From positions 1-64,000 of the forward strand of contig NZ_JAIOHK010000021.1 of NCBI RefSeq assembly GCF_019913785.1: 64,000 bases of DNA, read 5' to 3'. The notes under the pieces were generated by a model, which saw nothing but the letters and a program-made list of their open reading frames with translations, made no database searches and had not been told where the DNA came from. Source of the stretch: Altibacter sp. (GTDB lineage Bacteria > Bacteroidota > Bacteroidia > Flavobacteriales > Flavobacteriaceae). The stretch's first letter is position 1. Every line of letters starts with the position of its first letter. The position numbers were made by a program, and so were the translations under genes. This document shows, in pieces, positions 32,429 to 41,983 of the stretch.

Positions 32429-33613
32429 TTAGCGTATTGCGTTATTTTTTAATATATCCTTCAACCTAAGCTTTATATCCTCTCCGGCATCGAACACCAT
32501 TTGCTCAGCACTTGGAAAATGAACGTAATGATTGTTTATTAGATTCCAGTCATCCGTATCAAGAGCTCGCTTATCACCGCGATACGTGGCAAACACATTT
32601 TCGAAGATAAACTCGGTAGCCAATGGATAGCTATTGAGGTCACGTCTGGCAATGAGATCCCTATATACAACGTCTCCACCCACCAGAGCCGATTTGGTCT
32701 GTTCGGTCATGAACAGGCGAGCAGAGATTGTTACAAATTTGTCGATCTTGATAGCATTTCCAAGACTGTCCTTGACAATGTCCCCGTTTCGGTCACGTTT
32801 GTATTCCCAGCCGTCTTTGATTGTTTTTTTTCTAAGCTCTTCTTTTTCAAAGATGCGTTCAGGGGAAATGGCAATTTCCCTAAAATTTAAGGCAATCCCG
32901 AAATTGTAATCAATATTTTGTTGTCGTTCGTTATGGTATTCGGTCCAAAAATCATCTAAACCGTAGGTATTAAAATCTAACAGATCCCGCTCCAAACGAT
33001 GTGGAATGATCTGTCCGCTTCGGTTATTGAGCGACACAAAAACAAAATCGGTTCCATAAAAGTGGGCGTCGTCTTTTAGTTGCCTTACATCTTTATAATT
33101 AGGTTGTAATTCATCTATTTCACAATATACATGATAGGCTGTGCGGTAATCGGCGATGGTATTTCTATTCATATAGCGACCTGCTTCGGCATACAAATAC
33201 TCTGTAAATGCTTTTTTAGAAGCGATAATGTCTTTTGAATAATCTACCAATTTGAATTTGGCATTTCTACCTAAGGCATTGCTATACAGAGGAAGCAACG
33301 GACGTAATAATTTTTGTCTATGTTCAAGATCTGTATACAAATGGTAGATCTCGCGGGTAGTGGCAGGATTCTTTTCCTTTTTCAGAAAAGAAATACGACG
33401 ATTATCCTCATCGGCTGCCTTACTAAATGCCTCTTCCAATAGGACAATGTGCGCATCATTTTTTTCTGAATTTTTATCCTTCTGAAGTTTTTTTATGGCC
33501 AATTCGATCGACCGATCGTAATCTCCCTTAGCCAACAACTTTTGGTTTCTTTTTACACTATTACACGCTACGAGCAATAGTGCCAGACTGAATATGGTAA
33601 TAGTATGTCTCAT
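32429..33613 (-). CDS. Lipoprotein of unknown function
   Basis: A 394-residue protein with a lipoprotein signal (LLLVACNS, Cys17). Residues about 20-170 are helical and TPR-like (LAKGDYDRSIELAIKKLQKDK, FTEYLYAEAGRYMNR). The rest is strand-rich, with TDFVFVSLNNRSGQIIPHRLERDLLDF. I recognise it only as a conserved flavobacterial lipoprotein. It is probably in the outer membrane, facing the periplasm. TAGATTTG lies only 2 nt before its ATG, too close to be convincing as its promoter. Confidence 0.75.
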   Translation of the reverse strand: MRHTITIFSLALLLVACNSVKRNQKLLAKGDYDRSIELAIKKLQKDKNSEKNDAHIVLLEEAFSKAADEDNRRISFLKKEKNPATTREIYHLYTDLEHRQKLLRPLLPLYSNALGRNAKFKLVDYSKDIIASKKAFTEYLYAEAGRYMNRNTIADYRTAYHVYCEIDELQPNYKDVRQLKDDAHFYGTDFVFVSLNNRSGQIIPHRLERDLLDFNTYGLDDFWTEYHNERQQNIDYNFGIALNFREIAISPERIFEKEELRKKTIKDGWEYKRDRNGDIVKDSLGNAIKIDKFVTISARLFMTEQTKSALVGGDVVYRDLIARRDLNSYPLATEFIFENVFATYRGDKRALDTDDWNLINNHYVHFPSAEQMVFDAGEDIKLRLKDILKNNAIR

Positions 33614-33663
33614 AACAAATCTATTTTGGTTATGATAGGAGAATTACAATTGTGATGCCAAAC

Positions 33664-34944
33664 TTAAAAAGGGTGCGCCGGAAGTACTTTCCCGCTGCAT
33701 TCACCAAAGCCAATTCGCACCTTCTCATTTTGGCAATAGCCACGAAGAATGACCGTATCATTATCGTTGATGAATTTACGCTCAGAGCCGTCATTTAGTT
33801 TGATTGGGTTTTTGCCTTTCCAGGTCAATTCCAACATCGATCCATACGAATCTTTGGTAGGCCCCGAAATAGTGCCACTACCCATCATATCCCCGCTACG
33901 AACATTACAACCGTTCACGGTATGATGCGTCAATTGCTGCGCCATCGACCAATACATATATTTAAAATTCGATTTGGATACCATGGTTTCTTCACCACCT
34001 TCGGGCATGATGGACGCTTCCAATTTGATATCGTAGTTCTTCTTCTTACCGTGTTTTAAGTAGGGTAGTGGTTCTGGATTTTGAACAGGCCCCTCTACCT
34101 TGAAGGCTTCCAATGCATCTAAGGTTACAATCCAAGGAGAAATTGTTGAAGCAAAGCTTTTCCCAAGAAAAGGTCCCAATGGAACATACTCCCATGCCTG
34201 AATATCTCGGGCACTCCAATCGTTAAATAAGACCAATCCGAAAATATAGCTTTCGGCTTCGGCTATGGGCACACGTTTCCCTAAATCGTTTGAATCGGTG
34301 GTGATAAAGGCCATTTCCAATTCAAAATCCAATAACTTGGTTGGACCAAATCCGGGAATTGCATAGTCGCCTGGTTTGGTTTGCCCGATTGGTCTGCGTA
34401 TTGGTGTACCTGATGGAATAATAGAAGAACTTCTTCCATGGTATCCAATAGGTATATGCAACCAATTGGGAAGTAAGGCGTTTTCTGGATCGCGAAATAA
34501 GGAACCTACATTGAATGCATGTTCCTTACTGGCATAGAAGTCGGTATAGTCACCCACATCCACAGGTAATTGCATTTCAACCTCGTTCATAGTGAATAAG
34601 ACCTTTTGACGATGTTCCATATTATTTTTAAGGGTCTCATTGCTTTCTAAAAACAAATCGGAAATACGATTTCGGACCAACCGCCAGGTTTTTCTTCCAT
34701 CGGCAATAAAATCATTTAAACTGTCTTGTAAAAAAATATCGTCGGTGAGATCAATTCCCTTAAAGTATCCCAACTGATGTAAGGCACCCAAATCAATAGC
34801 GTAATCGCCAATACGGGTACCAATGGTAATGATATCGTCTCGTGTTAAAAATACGCCGAATGGAATATTTTGAATGGGGAAGTCGGTGTTCGAAGGCGTA
34901 TCCAGCCACGTTTTTCTCGATGGGTCGTTGGCAGTTAATGGCAT
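33664..34944 (-). CDS. fahA: Fumarylacetoacetase
   Basis: A 426-residue hydrolase that splits fumarylacetoacetate to fumarate and acetoacetate, the last step of tyrosine breakdown. It has DYTDFYASKEHAFNVG with the catalytic His, YHGRSSSIIPSGTPIRRPIGQ, the metal ligands FELEMAFI and LVLFNDWSARDIQAWEY, and GSGTISGP near the end. Full length, with the N-terminal SH3-like domain of the eukaryotic/bacterial FAH type. Homogentisate dioxygenase is not in the window. Confidence 0.95.
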   Translation of the reverse strand: MPLTANDPSRKTWLDTPSNTDFPIQNIPFGVFLTRDDIITIGTRIGDYAIDLGALHQLGYFKGIDLTDDIFLQDSLNDFIADGRKTWRLVRNRISDLFLESNETLKNNMEHRQKVLFTMNEVEMQLPVDVGDYTDFYASKEHAFNVGSLFRDPENALLPNWLHIPIGYHGRSSSIIPSGTPIRRPIGQTKPGDYAIPGFGPTKLLDFELEMAFITTDSNDLGKRVPIAEAESYIFGLVLFNDWSARDIQAWEYVPLGPFLGKSFASTISPWIVTLDALEAFKVEGPVQNPEPLPYLKHGKKKNYDIKLEASIMPEGGEETMVSKSNFKYMYWSMAQQLTHHTVNGCNVRSGDMMGSGTISGPTKDSYGSMLELTWKGKNPIKLNDGSERKFINDNDTVILRGYCQNEKVRIGFGECSGKVLPAHPF

Positions 34945-34976
34945 AGCAGAATTTTTGTTGTTTGTAAAATGTTAAT

Positions 34977-35008
34977 CAAATATATAATTTCTGAGGAACT
35001 AACCACAA
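34977..35008 (-). promoter_or_regulatory. Promoter for fahA
   Basis: On the minus strand TTG (35006-35008), a 21-nt spacer and TATATTTG (34977-34984) match the consensus. The start would lie about 26 nt before the ATG. It is divergent from the glyA promoter. Confidence 0.6.
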
Positions 35009-35016
35009 GCTTTTAC

Positions 35017-35024
35017 TATTTTTG
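35017..35024 (+). promoter_or_regulatory. -7 element of glyA
   Basis: TATTTTTG lies 27 nt before the glyA ATG. No TTG is seen at the -33 position, which overlaps the divergent fahA promoter. Confidence 0.4.
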
Positions 35025-35051
35025 ATTTTTATTAACTTTTTCTGAAAAAAT

Positions 35052-36326
35052 ATGCAACGCGACGAACAGATATTTGAATTGATAGAAGCCGAAAAACAAC
35101 GCCAATTTAACGGATTGGAACTTATCGCTTCCGAAAATTTTGTGAGCGATCAGGTGATGGAAGCAGCCGGATCTGTATTGACCAATAAATACGCCGAAGG
35201 CTATCCCGGAAAGCGTTATTACGGCGGTTGTGAGGTGGTAGATGAAGTAGAACAAATAGCCATCGATAGGGCCAAGACACTTTTCGGTGCCGAGTATGCC
35301 AACGTGCAACCACATAGCGGTTCGCAGGCAAATACCGCAGTTTTTGCCGCCTGTTTACAACCGGGAGATACCTTTTTGGGATTCGACCTGTCTCATGGAG
35401 GTCATTTAACACACGGTTCTCCGGTGAATTTTTCGGGAAAATTATACAATCCCATATTTTATGGAGTTGAAGAAGCCACAGGAATGTTGAATTACGATAA
35501 GATTGAAGAAATTGCTGTTCGTGAAAAACCAAAAATGATCTTGGCGGGTGCTTCGGCCTATTCCAGAGAGATCGATTACAAACGCTTCCGCGAGATTGCA
35601 GACAAAATAGGCGCCATCCTATTTGCAGATATAGCGCATCCTGCAGGATTGATAGCCAAAGGCATTATTAGTGATCCTATTCCGCATTGTCACGTGGTCA
35701 CTACCACAACCCATAAAACCTTGCGCGGACCACGCGGGGGAATGATCCTTATGGGAAAAGATTTTGATAATCCTTTCGGAATTACGCTAAAGAATGGTAG
35801 TCTTCGAAAGATGTCTTCTCTACTTGACAGTGCAATTTTCCCGGGAAACCAAGGCGGACCTTTAATGCATATCATTGCGGCCAAAGCCATTGCCTTTGGT
35901 GAAGCCCTTTCCGATGACTTTTTGCATTATATGATCCAGGTGAAGAAAAATGCGGCGGTCATGGCAAAAGCGTTCATGGACAAAGGCTATAAGGTGATCT
36001 CCGGAGGCACCGATAATCATATGATGCTAATCGATCTTCGCAACAAGAATCTAAGTGGTAAAGATGCCGAAGAAGCCTTAGGGAAAGCAGATATTACGGT
36101 AAATAAGAATATGGTGCCCTTTGATGATAAATCTCCCTTTGTGACTAGTGGCATTAGGGTAGGGACCGCCGCTGTCACGACTCGGGGATTAGGTGAAAAG
36201 GAAATGTTGCAAATTGTGGAAATGATAGATGAGGTGCTGACCAATTATCAGGATGAAGACAAATTAGAAACCATTTCTAAAAAAGTCCACCAAATGATGG
36301 CAGATCGGCCTTTGTTTAAAAGGTAG
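35052..36326 (+). CDS. glyA: Serine hydroxymethyltransferase
   Basis: A 424-residue PLP enzyme that interconverts serine and glycine with tetrahydrofolate, the main source of one-carbon units. It has LIASENFVS, the segment [32 protein letters not shown] and the PLP lysine in [16 protein letters not shown]. Full length. The GNAT gene follows after 3 nt. Confidence 0.96.
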   Translation: MQRDEQIFELIEAEKQRQFNGLELIASENFVSDQVMEAAGSVLTNKYAEGYPGKRYYGGCEVVDEVEQIAIDRAKTLFGAEYANVQPHSGSQANTAVFAACLQPGDTFLGFDLSHGGHLTHGSPVNFSGKLYNPIFYGVEEATGMLNYDKIEEIAVREKPKMILAGASAYSREIDYKRFREIADKIGAILFADIAHPAGLIAKGIISDPIPHCHVVTTTTHKTLRGPRGGMILMGKDFDNPFGITLKNGSLRKMSSLLDSAIFPGNQGGPLMHIIAAKAIAFGEALSDDFLHYMIQVKKNAAVMAKAFMDKGYKVISGGTDNHMMLIDLRNKNLSGKDAEEALGKADITVNKNMVPFDDKSPFVTSGIRVGTAAVTTRGLGEKEMLQIVEMIDEVLTNYQDEDKLETISKKVHQMMADRPLFKR

Positions 36327-36329
36327 GAG

Positions 36330-36839
36330 ATGAAATCCCTTACAACAGAACGTCTTAGGCTTCGGGCATATACTCTGGAAGACGCTCCTTTCATTCATAA
36401 ACTTATGAACAGCGAGGGGTGGTTAAAATACATAGGGGATAGAGATATTCACTCTGTCGCCGATGCCGAAGCCTATATTGAAAAACACTATTTGAGTAGC
36501 TATGTAACCCATGGATTTGGTGCGTTTATAGTAGAATTAAAAGCGACCGGACAGTCCATTGGATCTTCTGGATTGTATAAACGTGAACAATTTGAACACC
36601 CGGATATTGGTTTTGCCTTCCTTCCCGATTACTTTAATATGGGATATGCATACGAGGCAGTTTCGGCTACCATGGACTTCGCACGAAATGACTTAGACTT
36701 TGATACCATCTTAGGAATCACCTTACCCAAAAATCACAGCTCGATCAAATTACTTAACAAACTGGGTTTGAAGGAAGTCGATAGGGTGAAAATTAAGGAG
36801 GATGACGAAGAATTGTTGCTTTTCTCCACCAAATCCTAA
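36330..36839 (+). CDS. GNAT N-acetyltransferase (RimJ/RimL type)
   Basis: A 169-residue acetyltransferase beginning TERLRLRAYTLEDAPFIHKLMNSEG, the usual Acetyltransf_3 start. DIGFAFLPDYFNMGYAYEA is the acetyl-CoA-binding region, and LPKNHSSIKLLNKLGLKEV the C-terminal motif. Acceptor unknown. It starts 3 nt after glyA with a purine-rich stretch (AGGTAGGAG) before the ATG, so the genes are probably co-transcribed. Confidence 0.87.
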   Translation: MKSLTTERLRLRAYTLEDAPFIHKLMNSEGWLKYIGDRDIHSVADAEAYIEKHYLSSYVTHGFGAFIVELKATGQSIGSSGLYKREQFEHPDIGFAFLPDYFNMGYAYEAVSATMDFARNDLDFDTILGITLPKNHSSIKLLNKLGLKEVDRVKIKEDDEELLLFSTKS

Positions 36840-36898
36840 TTTTTTCATACATTTATAAGTAGTTGTTTTAAGACAATTTTCCATGTAATTTCTGAAGC

Positions 36899-38629
36899 AT
36901 GAAGCAATATTACTTGTTTGTTTTCTTGATCTTCAATAGCTCATCCTCGCTATGGACACAGATTCAGTTTAGTGAACAATCCGCACTTTTGGGCTGTGAA
37001 AATTCTTCGTATGGTGTGGGTACTTTGGGAGGAGGTATCTCCTTTTTCGATTTTAATGCAGATGGTTGGGACGATATAACGGTGTCTTCTGAATTTGGAG
37101 AACCCATTCGCTTCTTTCAAAATAATCAGGGGTCCTTTGCACAGATCAACCTTAATTTTTCCGATCAATTAGCCGAAACCAAGACGGTACAATGGGTCGA
37201 TTTCGATAATGATGGCGACTACGACCTGTTTTCGGTGAGTAATACCCATGCCTACCGATTGTATGAGAACGATGGGAATATGCAGTTTTCCGATATTAGC
37301 CCTGCTGCCGGCCTTGCTGTGCCCGATTACGATGCCTGGGGTGGTTCTTGGGGTGATTACAATAATGACGGTTGGTTGGATCTTTTTATCAGCTCTCGTG
37401 ACCTGAATAACAGTGCTATTCACAACCGACTCTATCGCAACAATGGGGATCAAACCTTTACAGATGTCACCGTGAGCGTAGGCATCTCAACCAATGATTA
37501 TACGACCTTCTGTTCGGTGTTTTTCGATTATAATAATGACGGGTTACAAGATATTTATATGGCAAACGATCGTCCGTGGAATTTGAATATTTTATATGAA
37601 AACAATGGGGATGGCACTTTTACCGATGTGAGTGCTGCTTCAGGAGCCAATGTTGGTGTTTCGGCCATGTCCAACACTATAGGTGATTATAATCGAGACG
37701 GTTGGTTGGATATCTATATTACCAATACGCCCGAAGGAAATGTTTTTCTGAAAAATAATGGCGATGGCACATTTACCGATGTAGCCCAAACCAACGGAAC
37801 CTTCATGGAATCGTATGCCTGGGGTGCCGTTTTTATCGATGCCGAAAATGACGCCGATCTAGATTTGTATGTAAGTAGTTTGTTTACCGATGCACAGTCG
37901 CAGTATTTGACATCCGCTTTTTATGAAAACAACGGCTCGGGTATGTATACAATTCCAACCAATGCCGGATTCGAGAATGATGTGGGGCGAAGTTATGCCA
38001 ATGCTATGGGCGATATAACCAATGACGGATATCCCGATATGTGTGTATTGAACTTTCAGCCGGATGATATTTACCTTTGGCACAATCTCAGCCCGCAAAC
38101 CAATAATTGGATTAAGATCAAATTACAAGGAGATGTGAGTAATCGGCAGGGGATTGGTTCTTGGTTAGAAATTTCGGTCAATGGACAGAAACAGTACAAC
38201 TATACCTTATGTGGTGAGGGGTATATTGCACAGAATTCGGGTTATGAGTTTTTCGGAATTGGTTCGGCAACTACCATAGATTATATTAAAGTTACTTGGT
38301 TAAGCGGCATTGTAGACATTATTAATAACCCGCCCATCAATATTCACGGCACGCTAGTAGAGGGCAGCAATGTCTTGGCTGTTGGTGAGGAGGTTGCTTC
38401 GGAAGGGACTGTTATTGTATTTCCGAATCCTACGCAGGGCATCCTTCAGGTACAAATTCCGAGAGAATTACTCCCAACTTCAGTACGAATGACAGATGCA
38501 CAGGGACGGATTCTTTTTTCAGAAAAATTGGAATCACTTTCAGAAGTATTAGATATTTCGGCCTATTCCAAAGGAGTATATTACCTCATTTTTGAAAATT
38601 ACGGAGTGAAAAAGGTACTAATTCATTAA
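36899..38629 (+). CDS. FG-GAP/VCBS and ASPIC/UnbV protein with T9SS sorting domain
   Basis: A 576-residue secreted protein. After the signal peptide (1-21) come at least seven DxDxDG-type calcium loops in FG-GAP/VCBS repeats (DFNADGWDD, DFDNDGDYD, DYNNDGWLD, DYNRDGWLD, DITNDGYPD), forming a beta propeller. Residues about 400-480 are an ASPIC/UnbV-like domain (KLQGDVSNRQGIGSWLEI). The end from about 503 (VFPNPTQGILQVQIP ... YSKGVYYLIFENYGVKKVLIH) is a type A sorting signal. It is probably displayed on the cell surface and calcium-stabilised; its partner is unknown. Confidence 0.87.
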   Translation: MKQYYLFVFLIFNSSSSLWTQIQFSEQSALLGCENSSYGVGTLGGGISFFDFNADGWDDITVSSEFGEPIRFFQNNQGSFAQINLNFSDQLAETKTVQWVDFDNDGDYDLFSVSNTHAYRLYENDGNMQFSDISPAAGLAVPDYDAWGGSWGDYNNDGWLDLFISSRDLNNSAIHNRLYRNNGDQTFTDVTVSVGISTNDYTTFCSVFFDYNNDGLQDIYMANDRPWNLNILYENNGDGTFTDVSAASGANVGVSAMSNTIGDYNRDGWLDIYITNTPEGNVFLKNNGDGTFTDVAQTNGTFMESYAWGAVFIDAENDADLDLYVSSLFTDAQSQYLTSAFYENNGSGMYTIPTNAGFENDVGRSYANAMGDITNDGYPDMCVLNFQPDDIYLWHNLSPQTNNWIKIKLQGDVSNRQGIGSWLEISVNGQKQYNYTLCGEGYIAQNSGYEFFGIGSATTIDYIKVTWLSGIVDIINNPPINIHGTLVEGSNVLAVGEEVASEGTVIVFPNPTQGILQVQIPRELLPTSVRMTDAQGRILFSEKLESLSEVLDISAYSKGVYYLIFENYGVKKVLIH

Positions 38630-38630
38630 A

Positions 38631-39197
38631 ATGAATTTTAAACAGAAAAACAAATTATCTATGGTATATATTCAAAATCTTATAAAACCGAAACTACTAT
38701 TATTTTGCTGCTGCATTTTGGTGGCATGCAATACGACAACTTCGGAAGAAACCCAGCCGGAGGCGGATCCATTGAGTACTGCCGAAGCTCTCCAAGCCAA
38801 TAAAGAAGCCTTCACAGCGGTGATGCAAACGCATTTGGATGCGGTATCAAACAGAGACCTTGTACGATTGCAAGAAACAATGTCTCCCAATGGAAATATG
38901 CTACTTATATTACCCGGTTCCGAAATAATTGATTCGGTAGATGGTTTTATGGACTATCATAGAGAGTGGTTTGCGATGCCGGACTGGACTTTTGAAACTA
39001 AGATTTTAAATACCGAGGTAGGAAAAGACCTGGGTATGGCAATCACAGAAATCGTTTATCGTGAACCCAAACGAGACGGAGTACCATATTTTAACAGAAT
39101 GATCGTGAGTTATGTACTTCAAAAAATAGACGGGAAGTGGTATGTAATAAAGGATCACGCCAGTTCCGTAGAAAAATCGACCGATAAAAAATCATAA
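38631..39197 (+). CDS. NTF2-like (SnoaL-type) lipoprotein
   Basis: A 188-residue protein with a long basic lead and lipobox ILVACN (Cys33 from the first ATG). Residues about 55-180 are an NTF2/SnoaL-like cone (MQTHLDAVSNRDLVRLQETM, FMDYHREWFAMPDWTFETKI, YVLQKIDGKWYVIKDHAS). It has no catalytic residues I can assign. The first ATG is 1 nt after the stop of the FG-GAP gene; a second ATG at 38661 gives a more ordinary signal peptide. Probably the second gene of a two-gene unit. Confidence 0.75.
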   Translation: MNFKQKNKLSMVYIQNLIKPKLLLFCCCILVACNTTTSEETQPEADPLSTAEALQANKEAFTAVMQTHLDAVSNRDLVRLQETMSPNGNMLLILPGSEIIDSVDGFMDYHREWFAMPDWTFETKILNTEVGKDLGMAITEIVYREPKRDGVPYFNRMIVSYVLQKIDGKWYVIKDHASSVEKSTDKKS

Positions 39198-39258
39198 ATT
39201 CGTGTGTTAATCAATTTATAATACTACCTTCGCAGCTTAATTATTTAATTTTATTATA

Positions 39259-39450
39259 ATGCAAACAGGCACAGTAAAGTTCTTCAACGATTCCAAAGGA
39301 TTTGGTTTTATCACTGAAGACGACACAAACAAAGAACATTTTGTACACATTTCAGGTTTGATCGATGAGATCCGTGAAGATGACAAAGTAGAATTTGAAC
39401 TTAAAGAAGGTAAAAAAGGATTAAACGCAGTAAACGTAAGAGTACTATAA
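39259..39450 (+). CDS. Cold-shock domain protein
   Basis: A 63-residue single cold-shock domain with both RNP motifs, GFGFITED (KGFGFI) and EHFVHISG. CspA-family proteins bind single-stranded RNA/DNA and act as RNA chaperones. It is full length. A possible -7 element TACCTTCG lies at 39225-39232 (one mismatch to TAnnTTTG). A terminator follows. Temperature response is not shown by the sequence. Confidence 0.93.
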   Translation: MQTGTVKFFNDSKGFGFITEDDTNKEHFVHISGLIDEIREDDKVEFELKEGKKGLNAVNVRVL

Positions 39451-39473
39451 TATTTCTTTCACTTTTTGAAGTA

Positions 39474-39503
39474 AAGAGCCCATCGTTAGATGGGCTTTTT
39501 TAT
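39474..39503. terminator. Terminator between the cold-shock gene and a convergent lipoprotein gene
   Basis: AGCCCATC-GTTA-GATGGGCT hairpin followed by six T. An almost identical copy is at 40258-40287. Confidence 0.82.
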
Positions 39504-39522
39504 TGGTTACAAACAAGAAGGA

Positions 39523-40074
39523 TTATGGTTTTACCTGAATGTTTCCTCCTTCTATCTGATAGAGTTCAATTCCATAGTCGATGGTACAATCCAATGGATC
39601 CGGATTATTGCCTAATCTGGTAATTTCATCAGGATCAGCATTGTTACCTTCGCCATTATCAATTACTTTAAACCAAATACCCCAACCAACTCCGTCGGGA
39701 TTATCACTCCAGGAGGTAATAATTCCTGATAATTGAGCGGTATTTCCCATAACTTGAAGGCAGTCAATATCAAATTTAATTTTTAATAAACCACCACCAT
39801 AAGTCAATACACCATTTCCTTGGATACTTCCATTATTTTTCTCTCTGGCGTGAAAAGAAAAATGTCTTATGGATCCATCGGGATTCGTTAATGTTCCCTG
39901 CCCATTTGCCGAGGGGCCACTTCCTCGATTGGATGTTCCGTCGATTTCTATTACCAAATTTTCAGATTCATTGGTTAGTTGCTCTTTTTCGCAACTTGAA
40001 AGTATTATCATACATCCACTTGCGATTGCTACAGCCCACAGCCTTAGCCGTGAAATTCTAATTACAGTGCTCAT
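39523..40074 (-). CDS. Lipoprotein of unknown function
   Basis: A 183-residue protein with a signal and lipobox (ILSSCEK, Cys28). The mature part is beta-rich and glycine- and asparagine-rich (GQGTLTNPDGSIRHFSFHA, GVLTYGGGLLKIKFDIDCLQV), with no family I recognise. It is flanked on both sides by near-identical terminators (39474 and 40258). No promoter consensus is visible. Confidence 0.7.
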   Translation of the reverse strand: MSTVIRISRLRLWAVAIASGCMIILSSCEKEQLTNESENLVIEIDGTSNRGSGPSANGQGTLTNPDGSIRHFSFHAREKNNGSIQGNGVLTYGGGLLKIKFDIDCLQVMGNTAQLSGIITSWSDNPDGVGWGIWFKVIDNGEGNNADPDEITRLGNNPDPLDCTIDYGIELYQIEGGNIQVKP

Positions 40075-40257
40075 AATATAAAATATTGGTTAATACTCTA
40101 ATCTAAACCGCAACTATAAAATAGCTACAATGATAAAATGGGGATAAGTCAATAATTAAATGAAAAGGGTTTAATAAAAGAGGAGTTGTAATCTACAATT
40201 AAATATACAAATTATTTTCTAATGCACTGATCTTTAGTAGTATAAATTTATAGAATA

Positions 40258-40287
40258 AAAGAGCCCATCGTTAGATGGGCTTTTTAT
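40258..40287. terminator. Second copy of the GCCCATC-type terminator
   Basis: It shares 28 nt with the element at 39474-39503 (stem GAGCCCATC with GATGGGCT, then five T). It sits 21 nt downstream of the stop of the 512-residue lipoprotein gene (minus strand), which it most probably ends. Confidence 0.8.
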
Positions 40288-40307
40288 TATTATATAGCTT
40301 GTAAAAC

Positions 40308-41846
40308 CTAATCCTCGACCGGAAAAACAATACTTTCGTAGGCGCCTGCATCCGAAGGGTTTGCTCTGGTAGTTCCATTGAGATCAATGGCGACAGGAGG
40401 TGTGGTAGGTGTAATTCCCAGATTTTCGGCACCTGAGGTTCCCATCTCTATATTGAAATTGTTTAAGTTTTTGTTCTGAAATACCGGATCTACATTCCGA
40501 AGTATGTTTTCATATAAATTGGTATCGCTGAATAGATAATTGGGGTCATCTTCAAAATCGCCATTTGGATCTTCAAATCGAATCAAGCTATTCGTAAACC
40601 TAAAATCGAAATCGGCTCCCGGGATATTGAAAAGACCAAGCTCTCTTTGTTCACTTCCGTAAATAATACAATTGTTGAAACGGGCAAACATATCTACCCC
40701 ATTGTTCTCATCCAGTACATTGTCCAGCTGAACCGTTGGGAAACTTCTGAAGCTGCCGGTCCAATAATTTGCAAAGGTACAATGATTGAAGGTATAGGTA
40801 CCACCAATAGAACAGGCCAATGCCGACTGCCCCGCATTGTTAATAACCATATTCTCACCGTAGACGTTTCCACTTCTTGCCAATAATCCTACATTGGCTG
40901 TATTATAGATTTGCACATTTTTAAGGGTTAAGGTGCGATCTCCGTCGTTGCTGTCCATTAAGATTCCCACCACATTATTTTTAATAGTGGTGTATTCAAA
41001 TTCGTTGTTGGTGCTCCCTGCTGTAAGCCAAATGGTGCCCCATTGCCCCGGAATATCGGCAAATCCCGGTTCCAGGCGATCTCCTTCAAAAATGATCTCA
41101 TTTTCCATGAGTTCAGGATCGTTGCTGGGTAAACCAATCGATTTGATCGATCCGGTATTCGCTACTAAAATACCGCTATTGGCATGGAAGTGCACACGGG
41201 CTCCAGGTTGCACGGTGAGTGTTTTACCAACATCCACAGCGGCATAGCCGTAAATAACATAAGGTTTTTCATTGGTAAAGGTCAATTCGGAATCATCCAG
41301 AAAGAATCCTTCAATCAAAATATCGTTACCATCGTCGTCCATCCCCAAGTTTAAGGTTTCAAAAATACCATCGCCCAAGTCTGCGGGGAAAAGGAAAACC
41401 GCATCCTGAACCAAGGTCACCAATTCAACTTTTTGTTCGTTGGCACCACTGTCAAAAAGAATCTGGTCTGTATATATGAATGCATTATCGGGATTCGGAA
41501 AATTAGCTATATCAATGGTTGTTTCAACAAAAATGAAGATACTGTCCTTTGCCAATACCTGTACATTTTCAAACACTTTCCCCGGTACGCCGTCGACGTT
41601 CAGTCGATAGTAGGAAGCCTCTCCTTCGCCCAAGCGCAGTGTGGGTATATTGATATCTTCGTCGCTTCGGTTGTAGACTTTTAAATTGTAAGTGCTAGAG
41701 CCAATATTTGAAAAAATGGTGTCTAGGTATACCGTATCACTTGAAAACTCAAGGTTTCCTGTACTGGGAACACTTTCAAAATCATTACGGCAAGAACTCC
41801 ATAAAACGAGGCACGAGAGTAGTGCCAATCCGTATAAATACTTCAT
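40308..41846 (-). CDS. Lipoprotein with a right-handed parallel beta-helix
   Basis: A 512-residue protein with lipobox LWSSCRN (Cys19). Residues about 30-140 are Ig-like. The rest has short strands typical of a right-handed beta-helix (NDVVGILMDSN-like turns, NVQIYNTANVGLLARSGNVYG, FNHCTFANYW). The terminal motif NLNNFNIEMGTSGAENLG plus ANPSDAGAYES is common in flavobacterial surface beta-helix proteins. No catalytic residues are recognised. It is probably surface-exposed or in the outer membrane. Confidence 0.78.
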   Translation of the reverse strand: MKYLYGLALLSCLVLWSSCRNDFESVPSTGNLEFSSDTVYLDTIFSNIGSSTYNLKVYNRSDEDINIPTLRLGEGEASYYRLNVDGVPGKVFENVQVLAKDSIFIFVETTIDIANFPNPDNAFIYTDQILFDSGANEQKVELVTLVQDAVFLFPADLGDGIFETLNLGMDDDGNDILIEGFFLDDSELTFTNEKPYVIYGYAAVDVGKTLTVQPGARVHFHANSGILVANTGSIKSIGLPSNDPELMENEIIFEGDRLEPGFADIPGQWGTIWLTAGSTNNEFEYTTIKNNVVGILMDSNDGDRTLTLKNVQIYNTANVGLLARSGNVYGENMVINNAGQSALACSIGGTYTFNHCTFANYWTGSFRSFPTVQLDNVLDENNGVDMFARFNNCIIYGSEQRELGLFNIPGADFDFRFTNSLIRFEDPNGDFEDDPNYLFSDTNLYENILRNVDPVFQNKNLNNFNIEMGTSGAENLGITPTTPPVAIDLNGTTRANPSDAGAYESIVFPVED

Positions 41847-41983
41847 TAAAAATAATTTTCAGTAAAAATATAACTTTTTATAAAGCTTATTATTGTTAAC
41901 CTAAGAAGTTTTCAATAAGAAACAATGGCAGATCGTCCATTACTACCCCAAAACGAGGTTCGATACTACTTCAAAATGGCGCG

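Noticed and set aside
33616-33623. TAGATTTG on the minus strand before the 394-residue lipoprotein gene
   Set aside because: It ends only 2 nt before the ATG, so a start 6-7 nt later would fall after the start codon; no alternative ATG is available.
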